Assembly (NCBI GenBank): GCA_963976625.1
Contig: CAXBLA010000011.1
Location: 38,691 to 102,690, forward strand
DNA: 64,000 nucleotides
From: UBA1924 sp963976625
Lineage (GTDB): Bacteria > Planctomycetota > Phycisphaerae > Phycisphaerales > UBA1924
Reading direction: 5' to 3'
Part shown: piece after piece, positions 9,352 to 17,930 of the stretch
Layout of the letters: the number at the start of each line of letters is the position of its first letter
Position numbering within the stretch: the first letter of the stretch is position 1
The notes under the pieces: generated by a model
What the model was told of the DNA's origin: nothing
Database searches by the model: none
Seen by the model: only the letters and a program-made list of their open reading frames with translations
Position numbers and translations under genes: made by a program

Positions 9352-10725
9352 ATGCAGGACCTCTGGCAATCCAACCGACAAACCGCGGTCGACTCGATCG
9401 CCCCGCTCGCGGCTCGGGTCCGACCCGAATCCCTTGAACAAGTTGTCGGCCAGACGCACCTGATCGCACCGGGAAAACTGCTCCGGCGGATGGTCGATGC
9501 CGATGCCCTCACCTCGGTGATCCTCCACGGCCCACCGGGGACCGGAAAAACCACCCTTGCTCATGTCATCGCCAAGGCGACTTCTCGCCGATTTGTGCGC
9601 GAGAACGCCGCGTCGGTCGGGGTCAAACGCATCCGCGAGATCATTGACGACGCGTACCGCGTATTAGGCGATTCCGGGAAACGCACCATTCTGTTCCTCG
9701 ACGAGATCCACCGGTTCTCCAAGTCGCAGCAGGATGTGCTGCTCGCCGATGTTGAGCGGGGGCTGATCACGCTCATTGGGGCGACCACCGAGAATCCGTT
9801 GTTCGCGGTCAACGCCGCGCTGATCTCGCGCTCGACGCTCTTTCGGCTCGAATCGCTCAGCGAGGACGAAACCGTCGAGCTCATCGAACGCACCATCGTC
9901 CACCCGGACGCATTCCCCGATCTGACCATCACCATCGACGACGACGCGAAACAAGTCTGGGCGATCAAGTCCGAGGGCGATGCCCGACGGGCGCTAACGG
10001 CGCTCGAAGTAGCCGTGCTTTCGTCGATGGGGGCAAACAAGAACTCGGGCAACGGCACGATCCACATCGACAAGCAGACCGCAGAAGATTCGATCCAGCA
10101 CAAGCTGGCGACCTACGGCGACGACGGGCACTACGACGCGGCGTCGGCGATGATCAAGTCTGTTCGCGGGTCTGATCCGGACGCGGCCCTGTATTGGATC
10201 GCCCGGATGCTCGACGCGGGCGAAGACCCGCGGTTTATCTGTCGGCGGCTGGCGATCCTGGCGAGCGAGGACATCGGCAACGCTGACCCACGGGCCGTGG
10301 TCATCGCGCAGTCATGCTGGGACCTGGTCGAACGCATCGGCATGCCCGAAGCCCGGATCACCATCGCCCAGTGCGCGACTTACTTGGCGTGCTGCCCCAA
10401 ATCAAACGCGGCGTACCGCGCCATCGACGCGGCCCTCGACGATGTCCGCAAGAACCGTGTGCTGCCCGTGCCGATGTACCTGCGCGACAAGAACACCTCG
10501 CCGCAATCTACAAGCGATGGTTCGGGCAAACGCGTTCGCCTGCTCGGGGGCGAGAAGTACGAATACTCGCACAATAGCGACGATCAGCTCTCGGGCCAGG
10601 ACTACCTCGGCGTGGACAAACGCTACTACGAGCCCAAGGACATTGGGGCCGAGCGGGTGCTCAAGGGGTATCTCGACGAGGCCCGCGCCCGCCAGGAAGA
10701 ACGCAAAGACCGACCCAATGATTAA
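9352..10725 (+). CDS. rarA: Replication-associated recombination protein A (MgsA/RarA), AAA+ ATPase
   Basis: A 457-residue AAA+ protein related to clamp loaders that acts at stalled replication forks. The start is the ATG of MQDLWQSN; earlier in-frame TTG codons would add an unrelated leader. Features in order are PLAARVRPESLEQVVGQ, Walker A GPPGTGKTT (60-68), Walker B LFLDEIHRFSKSQQD, sensor 1 GATTENP, and the C-terminal RarA tetramerisation part with ARMLDAGEDPRFICRRL and ASEDIGNADP. It ends in a four-base tail-to-tail overlap with the ankyrin gene. Length and motif order are normal for the family. Confidence 0.94.
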   Translation: MQDLWQSNRQTAVDSIAPLAARVRPESLEQVVGQTHLIAPGKLLRRMVDADALTSVILHGPPGTGKTTLAHVIAKATSRRFVRENAASVGVKRIREIIDDAYRVLGDSGKRTILFLDEIHRFSKSQQDVLLADVERGLITLIGATTENPLFAVNAALISRSTLFRLESLSEDETVELIERTIVHPDAFPDLTITIDDDAKQVWAIKSEGDARRALTALEVAVLSSMGANKNSGNGTIHIDKQTAEDSIQHKLATYGDDGHYDAASAMIKSVRGSDPDAALYWIARMLDAGEDPRFICRRLAILASEDIGNADPRAVVIAQSCWDLVERIGMPEARITIAQCATYLACCPKSNAAYRAIDAALDDVRKNRVLPVPMYLRDKNTSPQSTSDGSGKRVRLLGGEKYEYSHNSDDQLSGQDYLGVDKRYYEPKDIGAERVLKGYLDEARARQEERKDRPND

Positions 10726-12461
10726 TCGGTGAGGCGTTTGAGGCGTTTGAAGGGCTCAGATTCCATCAAGGATTCGTCCACGCTCTGCGGCCCATATTCA
10801 ACCGCCTTGCGACCCTCCTCATGGACAATATTGGGATCGGCCCCGGCATCGAGCAGGATACTGATGAACTCCGGATTCTTGGCCATCACCACGGCCATCA
10901 TCAGCGGCGTGCCACCCAGGAAATACTGGCCGTTGATATCGATCCCTCGATTGATCAGTGCCTCAAGAATCTGAGTCTCTGTCCGATTGTCGAACAGGCA
11001 GACCAAGGCATGGTCCTGTTTGTCATTGATCGAGTCAAGCTTCGCGCCCGCCTCGATCAAGAACACGCTCATTTCTGGTTTTCTGTTGTACTCGAGCGCG
11101 GACATCAACGGCGTGTACTCCAGTTCTCCGCGCTGATCGATCTTGGCACCAGCATCAAGAAGTGTCTTGGCAATCATCGGATTCGGATTTAATGCCGCGG
11201 CATAGGAAAGCAGTGGACTCCCTGCTGAATCCAGCACATCCATATCGAGCCCAGAGTCGATCAAAATTTCCAATACCTCGACGCTCGGGTTGTGAGCCGC
11301 AGCGATCTGCAGCAGCGTGAGTCCTCGAGAGTCGAGTGCCTGTATATCTGCACCCGCATCGAGAAGAATACGGATTGTTTCTGCAGATTCGCTCGACTTC
11401 GCGGCTTGCATCACAACCGAAGCACCATCAGGCCTCACAAAGTGTACATCCGCACCACCATCAACCAATTGCTTGGTCACTTGCGGATCAGCATTCCGTT
11501 CTACTGCGAGCATCAATGCACTCAACCCCAACGGCGGCATGACATTCACCTCTGCACCAGCTTGTATAATCATGTTGACAAATTCAGCGCTATTTGTGTC
11601 CTTTAGTATCGCATACATCAGTGGTGAAAGCCCCGTTTGATCTTGATGATCAATGTCTAAACCAGCTTTGATGAGCGAATCTAGTATTACACTGCTCTCA
11701 CTTTGTCCTACAGCAAAGAACAATGCAGTCCGTCCTTCTTTATCTGTTGAATGTAATGGGACTCCCGATTGAATTAATAGTTCAACTACACGCGGATCGG
11801 TAGTGTACCGCGCAGCTGTTATCAATGGAGTCCAATCGTTGTAGTACAACGACCGCAAGTTTCCGCCCGCAGCAATAAGAACTCGAAGAACTTCTATCTC
11901 GTTGTTTGACGAAATCGCCGCATGAATCGGCGTGAGCCCGTCATCTGCCACAGCGTTCAGATCTGCCCCAGAATCAATCAAAAACTGGATGAGGTCCGGA
12001 TTTGGATCGAAGCCGGCTGCGAGCATGAGCGGAGTAAACCCTGCGAGCGATACAGAGTTGACATCCGCCCCAAGCTCAACGAGCACACGGATAACTGATT
12101 GCGATGGATTAAACTTCGCAGCCGCCATGAGTGGATTGACACCCTCTGTGGAATCGGTGGCCTCAATATCTGCCCCAGCATGAACTAACACACGACACAC
12201 ATCCGGATCGGGATGAATAGCTGCTGCAAGAAGCAACGGCGTTGCGTCATCGGAATTACGAGCGTTGACATCAGCCCCGACATCGATCAATCCTTGAATC
12301 ACACCGAGCTCGGCCTGGGCGACGATGGCTTCGATGAGTTGATCTTCGATGCTCGGGGGTACTGCTGATACGACCTCCGGCGATTGCTCTGGATCGACTT
12401 GCCCCACACCCGGAGCCGCAAGGAAGACCAAGGACATCACACATGCGGCTTTGAGCATCAT
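10722..12461 (-). CDS. Secreted ankyrin-repeat protein
   Basis: A 579-residue protein made almost entirely of ankyrin repeats behind a signal peptide (MMLKAACVMSLVFLAAPGVGQ). The start is chosen because GGAGAAGAGAG lies directly upstream, whereas the longer frame has no signal sequence. About 14 repeats follow, each with a TPLxxAA-type first helix and a LIxxGADxN turn. The period is mostly 34 residues because of an extra N-P/D-P linker between the helices (HPDPD, NPSQS, DPNPD). Such solenoids bind other proteins; the partner is unknown. The middle of the gene (about 11500-11900) is clearly AT-richer than its neighbours. It meets rarA tail to tail. Confidence 0.85.
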   Translation of the reverse strand: MMLKAACVMSLVFLAAPGVGQVDPEQSPEVVSAVPPSIEDQLIEAIVAQAELGVIQGLIDVGADVNARNSDDATPLLLAAAIHPDPDVCRVLVHAGADIEATDSTEGVNPLMAAAKFNPSQSVIRVLVELGADVNSVSLAGFTPLMLAAGFDPNPDLIQFLIDSGADLNAVADDGLTPIHAAISSNNEIEVLRVLIAAGGNLRSLYYNDWTPLITAARYTTDPRVVELLIQSGVPLHSTDKEGRTALFFAVGQSESSVILDSLIKAGLDIDHQDQTGLSPLMYAILKDTNSAEFVNMIIQAGAEVNVMPPLGLSALMLAVERNADPQVTKQLVDGGADVHFVRPDGASVVMQAAKSSESAETIRILLDAGADIQALDSRGLTLLQIAAAHNPSVEVLEILIDSGLDMDVLDSAGSPLLSYAAALNPNPMIAKTLLDAGAKIDQRGELEYTPLMSALEYNRKPEMSVFLIEAGAKLDSINDKQDHALVCLFDNRTETQILEALINRGIDINGQYFLGGTPLMMAVVMAKNPEFISILLDAGADPNIVHEEGRKAVEYGPQSVDESLMESEPFKRLKRLTD

Positions 12462-12518
12462 CTCTCTTCTCCATGACTCGGTTGCGAATCTGACTGGCAC
12501 GCAGCTCGATGGCTGCAT

Positions 12519-12556
12519 AAAAAATCCCCAGCGGATGATAGTGCACCGCTGGGGAT
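12519..12556 (-). terminator. Rho-independent terminator downstream of the metalloprotease gene
   Basis: A perfect 11-base stem, ATCCCCAGCGG at 12524-12534 and CCGCTGGGGAT at 12546-12556, surrounds an 11-base loop. Read leftward it runs into six T (the A-run at 12519-12524). It lies 56 bases past the stop of the dockerin metalloprotease gene and before the ankyrin gene, so it separates the two leftward units. Confidence 0.88.
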
Positions 12557-12611
12557 ATATGGAAGTGAGGTTATATCTTTGATTCATCGCTGAATCAAAG
12601 CGTGTTCATGC

Positions 12612-14873
12612 TTACGGGCAGCCCGCACCGAACAGATCGAGGAAGATCGAGATATCGAAGAAGTCGAAAATCTCGTTGTCGTCCATGTCGGCGATGGGGT
12701 CCGAGTCTCCAAATCCATCGAGGAAATCGGAGACATCGAAGAAGTCGAGCACGCCGTCGCCGGTGAGGTCGGCCAAGCAAGGCTCGGCGCCTGATTCGTG
12801 GGAGATCAGGGAATCACCCAGGCTCGTCTCTGAGAGCGATGGGCCCGCGACGGTCGCGATGAGCCCGGCCCCGCCGCCACGCTCGAAGAACTCGATCCGG
12901 ATCTGGTGCCAGCCCGCGCTCAGCGGCTTGGTGCCCGTCCGGCGGACCATGCCGTGGAGCCCGTCGTTGTTGATGATCAGTTCATCGCCGATGTAGAGCT
13001 TGGAGCCGTCGTCGGAGTTGATCGAGAAGGTGTGCACGCCGCTGGTCTCGGCGAAGACATAGCCCGTGAAGACCGCGGCCACATCTTCTGAGCGGCCCGA
13101 GTTCATGAAGTTGCCGTTGGTGGATGCGTAGTCGACATCCATCGAGACATCCTCGGCGTACGGAGTCAGCGTATCAAAGTTGGGCAAGTTGCTCAGCTGA
13201 TTCACGCTGTAGTAATCCACATGCATGCCGGCGATCGGGCTCGAGCGGACATCTGGTGTGCGGAGCGCTTCGACATCAATCGAGACGACCGCGGTCTGTG
13301 CGCCCGAGACGCCGGAGATGGTGTACTCGAAGGTGTCCACGCCGTCGTAGCCGTCGGCTGGGGTGTAGCGGAGGATATCGCGTCCGCCCGGGCCCTGGCC
13401 TGTGAGCACTTCGACGCTGCCGCCGTTGTCTGATGCGCTATCCACACCGGCGAGCAAGAACGCTTCGCAGGACTGGCTCTCGTCGTTGCCCAGCACATCG
13501 AGCATGATTGATTCGTTCATCAGTGTGCTCGCGAAGTCGGGCACCGCGGTGACGCCGTCGCCGATCAGGTCACACCCGATATCATCGAGGAACCCGAGGA
13601 TGGTGTCTTTGACGCGTGGGTGGAAGTCGAGCACGATGTTGCTCAGCCCGCCCGAGCAGCCGTGGCAGTAGGACATGATGGTGCCGCCGAATGGATCGGA
13701 GCAATCACCGTTGCCGCACCCGTCGATCGCGGGCGAGTAGCTGTGGGTGTGCCCGGTGCCGAAGTTGTGTCCGAGTTCATGGCTGGCGACGATCAGGTCC
13801 CAGTTGCCATGGCTGTGATCAACCAGCGGGTAGGGGAACGAGCCGACCATGTGGGCCGATACGCCGTAGCCGTACTCGGTGTTGCACAGTGCGCTGACAT
13901 ACGCGACACCGCCGTACTCTGGGTCGGTGCGTCCGGTGAAGTAGTGCACCGTCGAACGCTGGATGTGGTTCATGTTGGCGTTCCACTCGTTGAACACCAG
14001 GTTGAGCGGATCGCCCGCGGCTACCGAATACGGATCGGAGTTGTCGCCCCAGACCCGCAGGAACGGGATCGACAGGCGGACATTGAGCTCGCGTTCGTAG
14101 ATCTCGGAAATCGCGCCCATGAGCGAGACGAGGTAGGCGGCCGACGCGTCGGTGTTGCCATCGAAGAGGCGGTCGGTGAACTCCCAGTCCGTCTCGATCG
14201 CGATCGCGGCGATGCGGCAGGTCGTGTCGCCTCGGCTCGCGCTCGGGCCATACTCAACCGGTGGGCCGTTGGGCTCGAGGGCCAGCATGCCGGCGTCGTA
14301 GCCGCACAACGCGGGCGCGTTGGCGGGGTCGATCACATCATCCATGCGCACGCTCTGGAGTGCTTCTTTGAGTTCTTTTTCCTGAGCGTACGGGCCGGTG
14401 GAGACGGAGATGAGATCGCCGTTGATCTCGACATAGCCGTTGGTGCCGAAGGGCGAGACGGCGAGGTATGCGGTTGAATCCGGGATGCCCGCGACGATGC
14501 CCGAGAGCATGATCACATCGGGGCGCTCGAGCTGCTGCTGCCCGTCCTTGGTGCCGACAACAAGCTGGGCGTCCGGCGCGAGCACATTGATGCGCTCGAG
14601 TTGGAGATCGACATAGCCCTCGGAGATCAGCAGCTCGTTGACCCGCACATAATGCCCCTGATGGAGCGACTTGAGCATGCTGTACTCGAGCTGGGTGCCC
14701 GCGAGCTGCATGACTTCGGTGGGCTGGGCTTCGAACACGGGCTGATCGAGCGTCACGCCCTGCAGTCCGGATTGGTCGAGCGATTGAACTGATTTGATCG
14801 ACTGGGTTTGCCCCTGGGCAACCCCCGCGATCAGACACACAAGCGAGGCGCTGCACGCCTTGAGACTCCACAT
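12612..14873 (-). CDS. Secreted reprolysin-like zinc metalloprotease with PA14 and dockerin-type C-terminus
   Basis: A 753-residue exported protein. A signal peptide (1-22) precedes an M12B-like propeptide region. The catalytic domain carries the full zinc motif HELGHNFGTGH at 365-375 and a Met-turn GTIMSY at 397-402, with many cysteines nearby. A cadherin/Ig-like segment (VLGNDES, YTPADGYDGVDTFEYTI; about 440-537) and a PA14 carbohydrate-binding-type domain (about 545-690) follow. Residues 699-753 are two dockerin-like calcium repeats (DLTGDGVLDFFDVSDFLDGF and DDNEIFDFFDISIFLDLF) ending in GCP. GGAGG lies upstream of the ATG. It probably degrades extracellular protein; how the dockerin tail anchors it is unknown. 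Confidence 0.87.
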   Translation of the reverse strand: MWSLKACSASLVCLIAGVAQGQTQSIKSVQSLDQSGLQGVTLDQPVFEAQPTEVMQLAGTQLEYSMLKSLHQGHYVRVNELLISEGYVDLQLERINVLAPDAQLVVGTKDGQQQLERPDVIMLSGIVAGIPDSTAYLAVSPFGTNGYVEINGDLISVSTGPYAQEKELKEALQSVRMDDVIDPANAPALCGYDAGMLALEPNGPPVEYGPSASRGDTTCRIAAIAIETDWEFTDRLFDGNTDASAAYLVSLMGAISEIYERELNVRLSIPFLRVWGDNSDPYSVAAGDPLNLVFNEWNANMNHIQRSTVHYFTGRTDPEYGGVAYVSALCNTEYGYGVSAHMVGSFPYPLVDHSHGNWDLIVASHELGHNFGTGHTHSYSPAIDGCGNGDCSDPFGGTIMSYCHGCSGGLSNIVLDFHPRVKDTILGFLDDIGCDLIGDGVTAVPDFASTLMNESIMLDVLGNDESQSCEAFLLAGVDSASDNGGSVEVLTGQGPGGRDILRYTPADGYDGVDTFEYTISGVSGAQTAVVSIDVEALRTPDVRSSPIAGMHVDYYSVNQLSNLPNFDTLTPYAEDVSMDVDYASTNGNFMNSGRSEDVAAVFTGYVFAETSGVHTFSINSDDGSKLYIGDELIINNDGLHGMVRRTGTKPLSAGWHQIRIEFFERGGGAGLIATVAGPSLSETSLGDSLISHESGAEPCLADLTGDGVLDFFDVSDFLDGFGDSDPIADMDDNEIFDFFDISIFLDLFGAGCP

Positions 14874-15230
14874 AACTATTCCTCCACAAGAGTACTCGGC
14901 TTTTGCCGATCCTCTGTTCTTTCAAACTGGTTGTTCCAACCTGTTTATGTATCCGGCTCACACGATCGAGCCGGGCTCATGGGTGGGGCTTGCGTACAGA
15001 TTGAGTGTTCTCGAGAGAACGCTCGACCCCGGTGCGCTTTCGCGCTGCGGACCAGAGAGACAGGCCCGCATGACCCCGCCGACGGGCTTTGATGTAGTCA
15101 AAAACAGGCTACACCCGAAGCGGGGATCCACAGACTATCCGAAGGAACGCCGCATCGGGTGCAGAAAATGTGAAACTTTGAGCCAATTTACAAACCAAAG
15201 ACCGAACACAAGCACCGGTTGAGTGTTTGC
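14874..15230 (-). promoter_or_regulatory. Hairpin-rich upstream region of the metalloprotease gene
   Basis: This 357-base gap holds no convincing gene. Read leftward towards the metalloprotease ATG it contains four short hairpins: GCGC-GAAA-GCGC (15034-15045), a nine-base stem with one G-U type mismatch (15003-15024), CCGGCTC/GAGCCGG (14953-14974) and TCGGC-AAAA-GCCGA (14896-14909). The last sits just before the GGAGG ribosome site. None is followed by a T-run, so they look like leader structure rather than terminators. No known riboswitch family is recognised. Confidence 0.4.
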
Positions 15231-17093
15231 TTACAGGCAGCCGCTGCCGAACGCGTCGAGGAAGGCGGAGACATCAAAGAAATCGAAGACCCCGTCATCG
15301 GTGAAGTCCGAGGCATCATTTTGTGAGCCGAACCCATCAAGGAACGCGCTGACATCGAAGAAATCAAGGATGCCGTCGCTGGTCAGGTCCGCGGGGCAAT
15401 GGTCGGCGCAGGTGCCGTGCATAGTGCAGAAGAGGCGCACCTCCACGATCGGCGAGGTCGCGAACCCATCGGTTGCCCCCGGATCGCTCACCCGCCACTG
15501 CATGTATCGGCTCTGCCCGTCGAGCCCGACGATGTCGGGGATCGGGTAGGCCATGGTCCCATAGCCTTCGCCCGCGCCAACTCCTTCGAGGGTGATCGGG
15601 CCGAGCAGCTCGTCCTGTGCCAATACCCCGTCGGCTGGCGGGTCGTTGGACACCACCACCCACGCCTGAGCCCCACCCAGCGCCGAGTCGATCCCGAGTT
15701 TAAAATCATCATTCCCCAAGTTTGGCGGCGACAACGCGATCATGCTCGGCATCGCACCCCCGCTCCCGGCCACGCCATCGCTCACCGTCAGTGGGTTCTG
15801 CGCTGATTGCTCGCTGTGGAGCATCGGGCGATCGAACGGAAACTCCTCATTGGCCACGCGCTGATCGGTCAGCCCGTTGACAATAAAGTTGACGACATCG
15901 CCCTGCACATTGGGCGGGAACGCGATGGGCACATTGAGCAGGGGGTCGCGGTTCTGGGCGAACGAGACCTGCCCGTTGCGCCGGGCGTAGAAATCAAACA
16001 CCTCGTTGATGTTGGAGAGCTGACCGTTGTGCATGAATCGATCGCGGAGCCCGACATTGCGCAGCGATGGCACCTTGAATCGCCCGCGGTCCGCGGCAAT
16101 GTTGGTTACCTCAAATCGCCCAGCATCCTCGGCGATCGGGCGCAGCCCGATGTTGCGGAACCCGTTGCCGGTGAACTCGCTGCCGATATGGCAAGCCGAG
16201 CAGCGCGAGCCGTTGAACGCGTTGAGCCCGTTCTGCTGGCGATTCGTCAGGGCCTGCTGATCACCGGCGACGAACGCATCGAACGGAGTCTGATCCGGGA
16301 CCAAAGTCCGTTCATAGGTCGCGATCGCCATCCCGATGCGGGACGCGGTGATCTGTTCGTCGCCAAAGGCGAGGGCGAAGAGCTCGGGGTAGCTGCTCCC
16401 GGTGAGCACGAAGCCGAGCATGTCGCTGGTCAGGTCAGACGCCAGAGCCATCGGGCGGGCGTGGGTGAGCTTCTCGATCACCTGTTCCCAGCTGCGATCC
16501 GAATGCGCCATCTCGACACTCGACAGAATCGGTTCGACGGCTTGGCTTTCGAGCGCCCCGCCCGATTGGATCACAACTTGCCCTGTCTGCGGATCGACAA
16601 ACTGATCAGTCGCGCGTCCGTCCCAGAAGAGATCGGGCGCGAACATGGACATGACCGAAGGCTGGGCCATGCGCCCCGTGGTCTGCGGCATCAATCCATA
16701 CGCCGGGGACTTCACGAATCGATCGTCCTCATCGAAGAGCGACACACCAAACGACCCGAGCACATCGTCGTCGTTTCCAAAGAGCCCGTCGAGCCCTGGA
16801 TTATGACCGGCTTGTGGGTCGCTGCCCCCGCTGGAGTTAATGTGGCATGTGCCGCACGACATGGTGTTGTCGCTCGAAAGTTGTTCGTCCCAGAAGAGCA
16901 TCTTGCCGAGGGTGCTTTTTTCGATGCTGAACGGGTTCTCGGGCGGGAACTGCACCGGCGGGAGGGCTTGGGCGCTGGCGATTGAGCCCAGAGACCCGAG
17001 CAGAGCCATCGCACCCGCGTAGATCAGCGGATTTGATGGTGCGAATTGAAAGCGATCGCGCCCTGGGCGCCCGGTTCCTGTATTCAGATGCAT
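15231..17093 (-). CDS. Di-haem cytochrome c peroxidase / MauG family protein with dockerin-type C-terminus
   Basis: A 620-residue exported protein. The ATG at 17093 is preferred because GAAGAAGGG precedes it by six bases; upstream ATG (17123) and GTG (17159) starts are possible. After a long n-region and a hydrophobic segment ending SIASAQ, the two haem-binding motifs are CGTCH (80-84) and CSACH (298-302). LRNVGLRDRFMHNGQ downstream matches the distal-ligand loop of this family. Such enzymes reduce hydrogen peroxide or modify proteins in the periplasm. The last ~55 residues are a paired dockerin-like repeat starting CPADLTSDGILDFFDVSAF, the same tail as on the neighbouring metalloprotease. 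A DUF-like region lies between the haem core and the tail. Confidence 0.86.
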   Translation of the reverse strand: MHLNTGTGRPGRDRFQFAPSNPLIYAGAMALLGSLGSIASAQALPPVQFPPENPFSIEKSTLGKMLFWDEQLSSDNTMSCGTCHINSSGGSDPQAGHNPGLDGLFGNDDDVLGSFGVSLFDEDDRFVKSPAYGLMPQTTGRMAQPSVMSMFAPDLFWDGRATDQFVDPQTGQVVIQSGGALESQAVEPILSSVEMAHSDRSWEQVIEKLTHARPMALASDLTSDMLGFVLTGSSYPELFALAFGDEQITASRIGMAIATYERTLVPDQTPFDAFVAGDQQALTNRQQNGLNAFNGSRCSACHIGSEFTGNGFRNIGLRPIAEDAGRFEVTNIAADRGRFKVPSLRNVGLRDRFMHNGQLSNINEVFDFYARRNGQVSFAQNRDPLLNVPIAFPPNVQGDVVNFIVNGLTDQRVANEEFPFDRPMLHSEQSAQNPLTVSDGVAGSGGAMPSMIALSPPNLGNDDFKLGIDSALGGAQAWVVVSNDPPADGVLAQDELLGPITLEGVGAGEGYGTMAYPIPDIVGLDGQSRYMQWRVSDPGATDGFATSPIVEVRLFCTMHGTCADHCPADLTSDGILDFFDVSAFLDGFGSQNDASDFTDDGVFDFFDVSAFLDAFGSGCL

Positions 17094-17272
17094 GTGAGAC
17101 CCTTCTTCTGTATCTGTAGTCATGCGTGCGGCAACACCCGGCCAGCGGGCATCTTGCACCGGGGCTCAACGCCTGATTGAGGGGTGTATTGCAACGCTGA
17201 GCATTTTTCTTCTATGCAGGGGTTTCGATGCCGACACAGCTCTGCCGGGGCGATCAACTCTATCATCCTCTT

Positions 17273-17860
17273 ATGCATCCCCCACGCAGCAAATCCGAGC
17301 TCCGCGCCCAGCTCAAGAACAGGCTCGATGGGGTCAGCGAGCAAGAGCGGACCGATGCGAGTACCCAGCTCTGCCAACGGCTTATCGGAACTTCGTACTA
17401 CCAAGAAGCCGAGACCATCCTGGCGTACGCATCGATGGCCAGCGAGCTCTCGCTCGATCCGCTCATTGAGCATGCGATCAGCGATGGAAAAACAGTGTGC
17501 GTGCCCCGCATTGATTGGGATCACAAAGCTATGGAGCCGGCCCAGATCCGGAATCTGGACGCGGACCTGCGGATGGGCCGATACGGAGTCCGGGCCCCCG
17601 TGGGCGGGTGCCCGCTGGTGGAAAAATCAACACTGGACCTGATCCTGATCCCCGGGCTTGGCTTCGATTCGGGCCTGCGCCGTCTTGGACGGGGTGCGGG
17701 CTTTTATGATCGCATGATCGACGCGCTGGGGATGCCCCGCCCGTTGATGGTGGGCGTATGCTTCGGGTGTCAGGTGATCGAGCGGGTGCCGACGGAGGCG
17801 CACGATTGGTTGATGGACCGGGTGTTTGCGGAGACTGGCGAAGTTCGCCGCCCATCGTGA
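17273..17860 (+). CDS. 5-formyltetrahydrofolate cyclo-ligase
   Basis: A 195-residue enzyme that converts 5-formyl-THF to 5,10-methenyl-THF with ATP, recycling folate. It begins with the family helix PRSKSELRAQLKNRL. It contains AETILAYASMASELSLDPLI, the CVPRI strand, MGRYGVRAP, the binding loop LILIPGLGFDSGLRRLGRGAG followed by FYDRMI, and VGVCFGCQ. The ATG at 17273 gives a normal length; an in-frame ATG at 17228 would add 15 residues (MPTQLCRGDQLYHPL) not typical of the family. It is transcribed away from the peroxidase gene and precedes the L,D-transpeptidase gene by 70 bases. Confidence 0.9.
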   Translation: MHPPRSKSELRAQLKNRLDGVSEQERTDASTQLCQRLIGTSYYQEAETILAYASMASELSLDPLIEHAISDGKTVCVPRIDWDHKAMEPAQIRNLDADLRMGRYGVRAPVGGCPLVEKSTLDLILIPGLGFDSGLRRLGRGAGFYDRMIDALGMPRPLMVGVCFGCQVIERVPTEAHDWLMDRVFAETGEVRRPS

Positions 17861-17930
17861 ACTGACCTGACAGATCCCGCCAGAACCTGATACGACCAGA
17901 AACACGATCAGTACCGAGCAAGGACATCCG

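Noticed and set aside
15807..16985. 392-codon rightward open frame opposite the di-haem peroxidase
   Set aside because: It is antisense to both CxxCH motifs; no domain or ribosome site is present.
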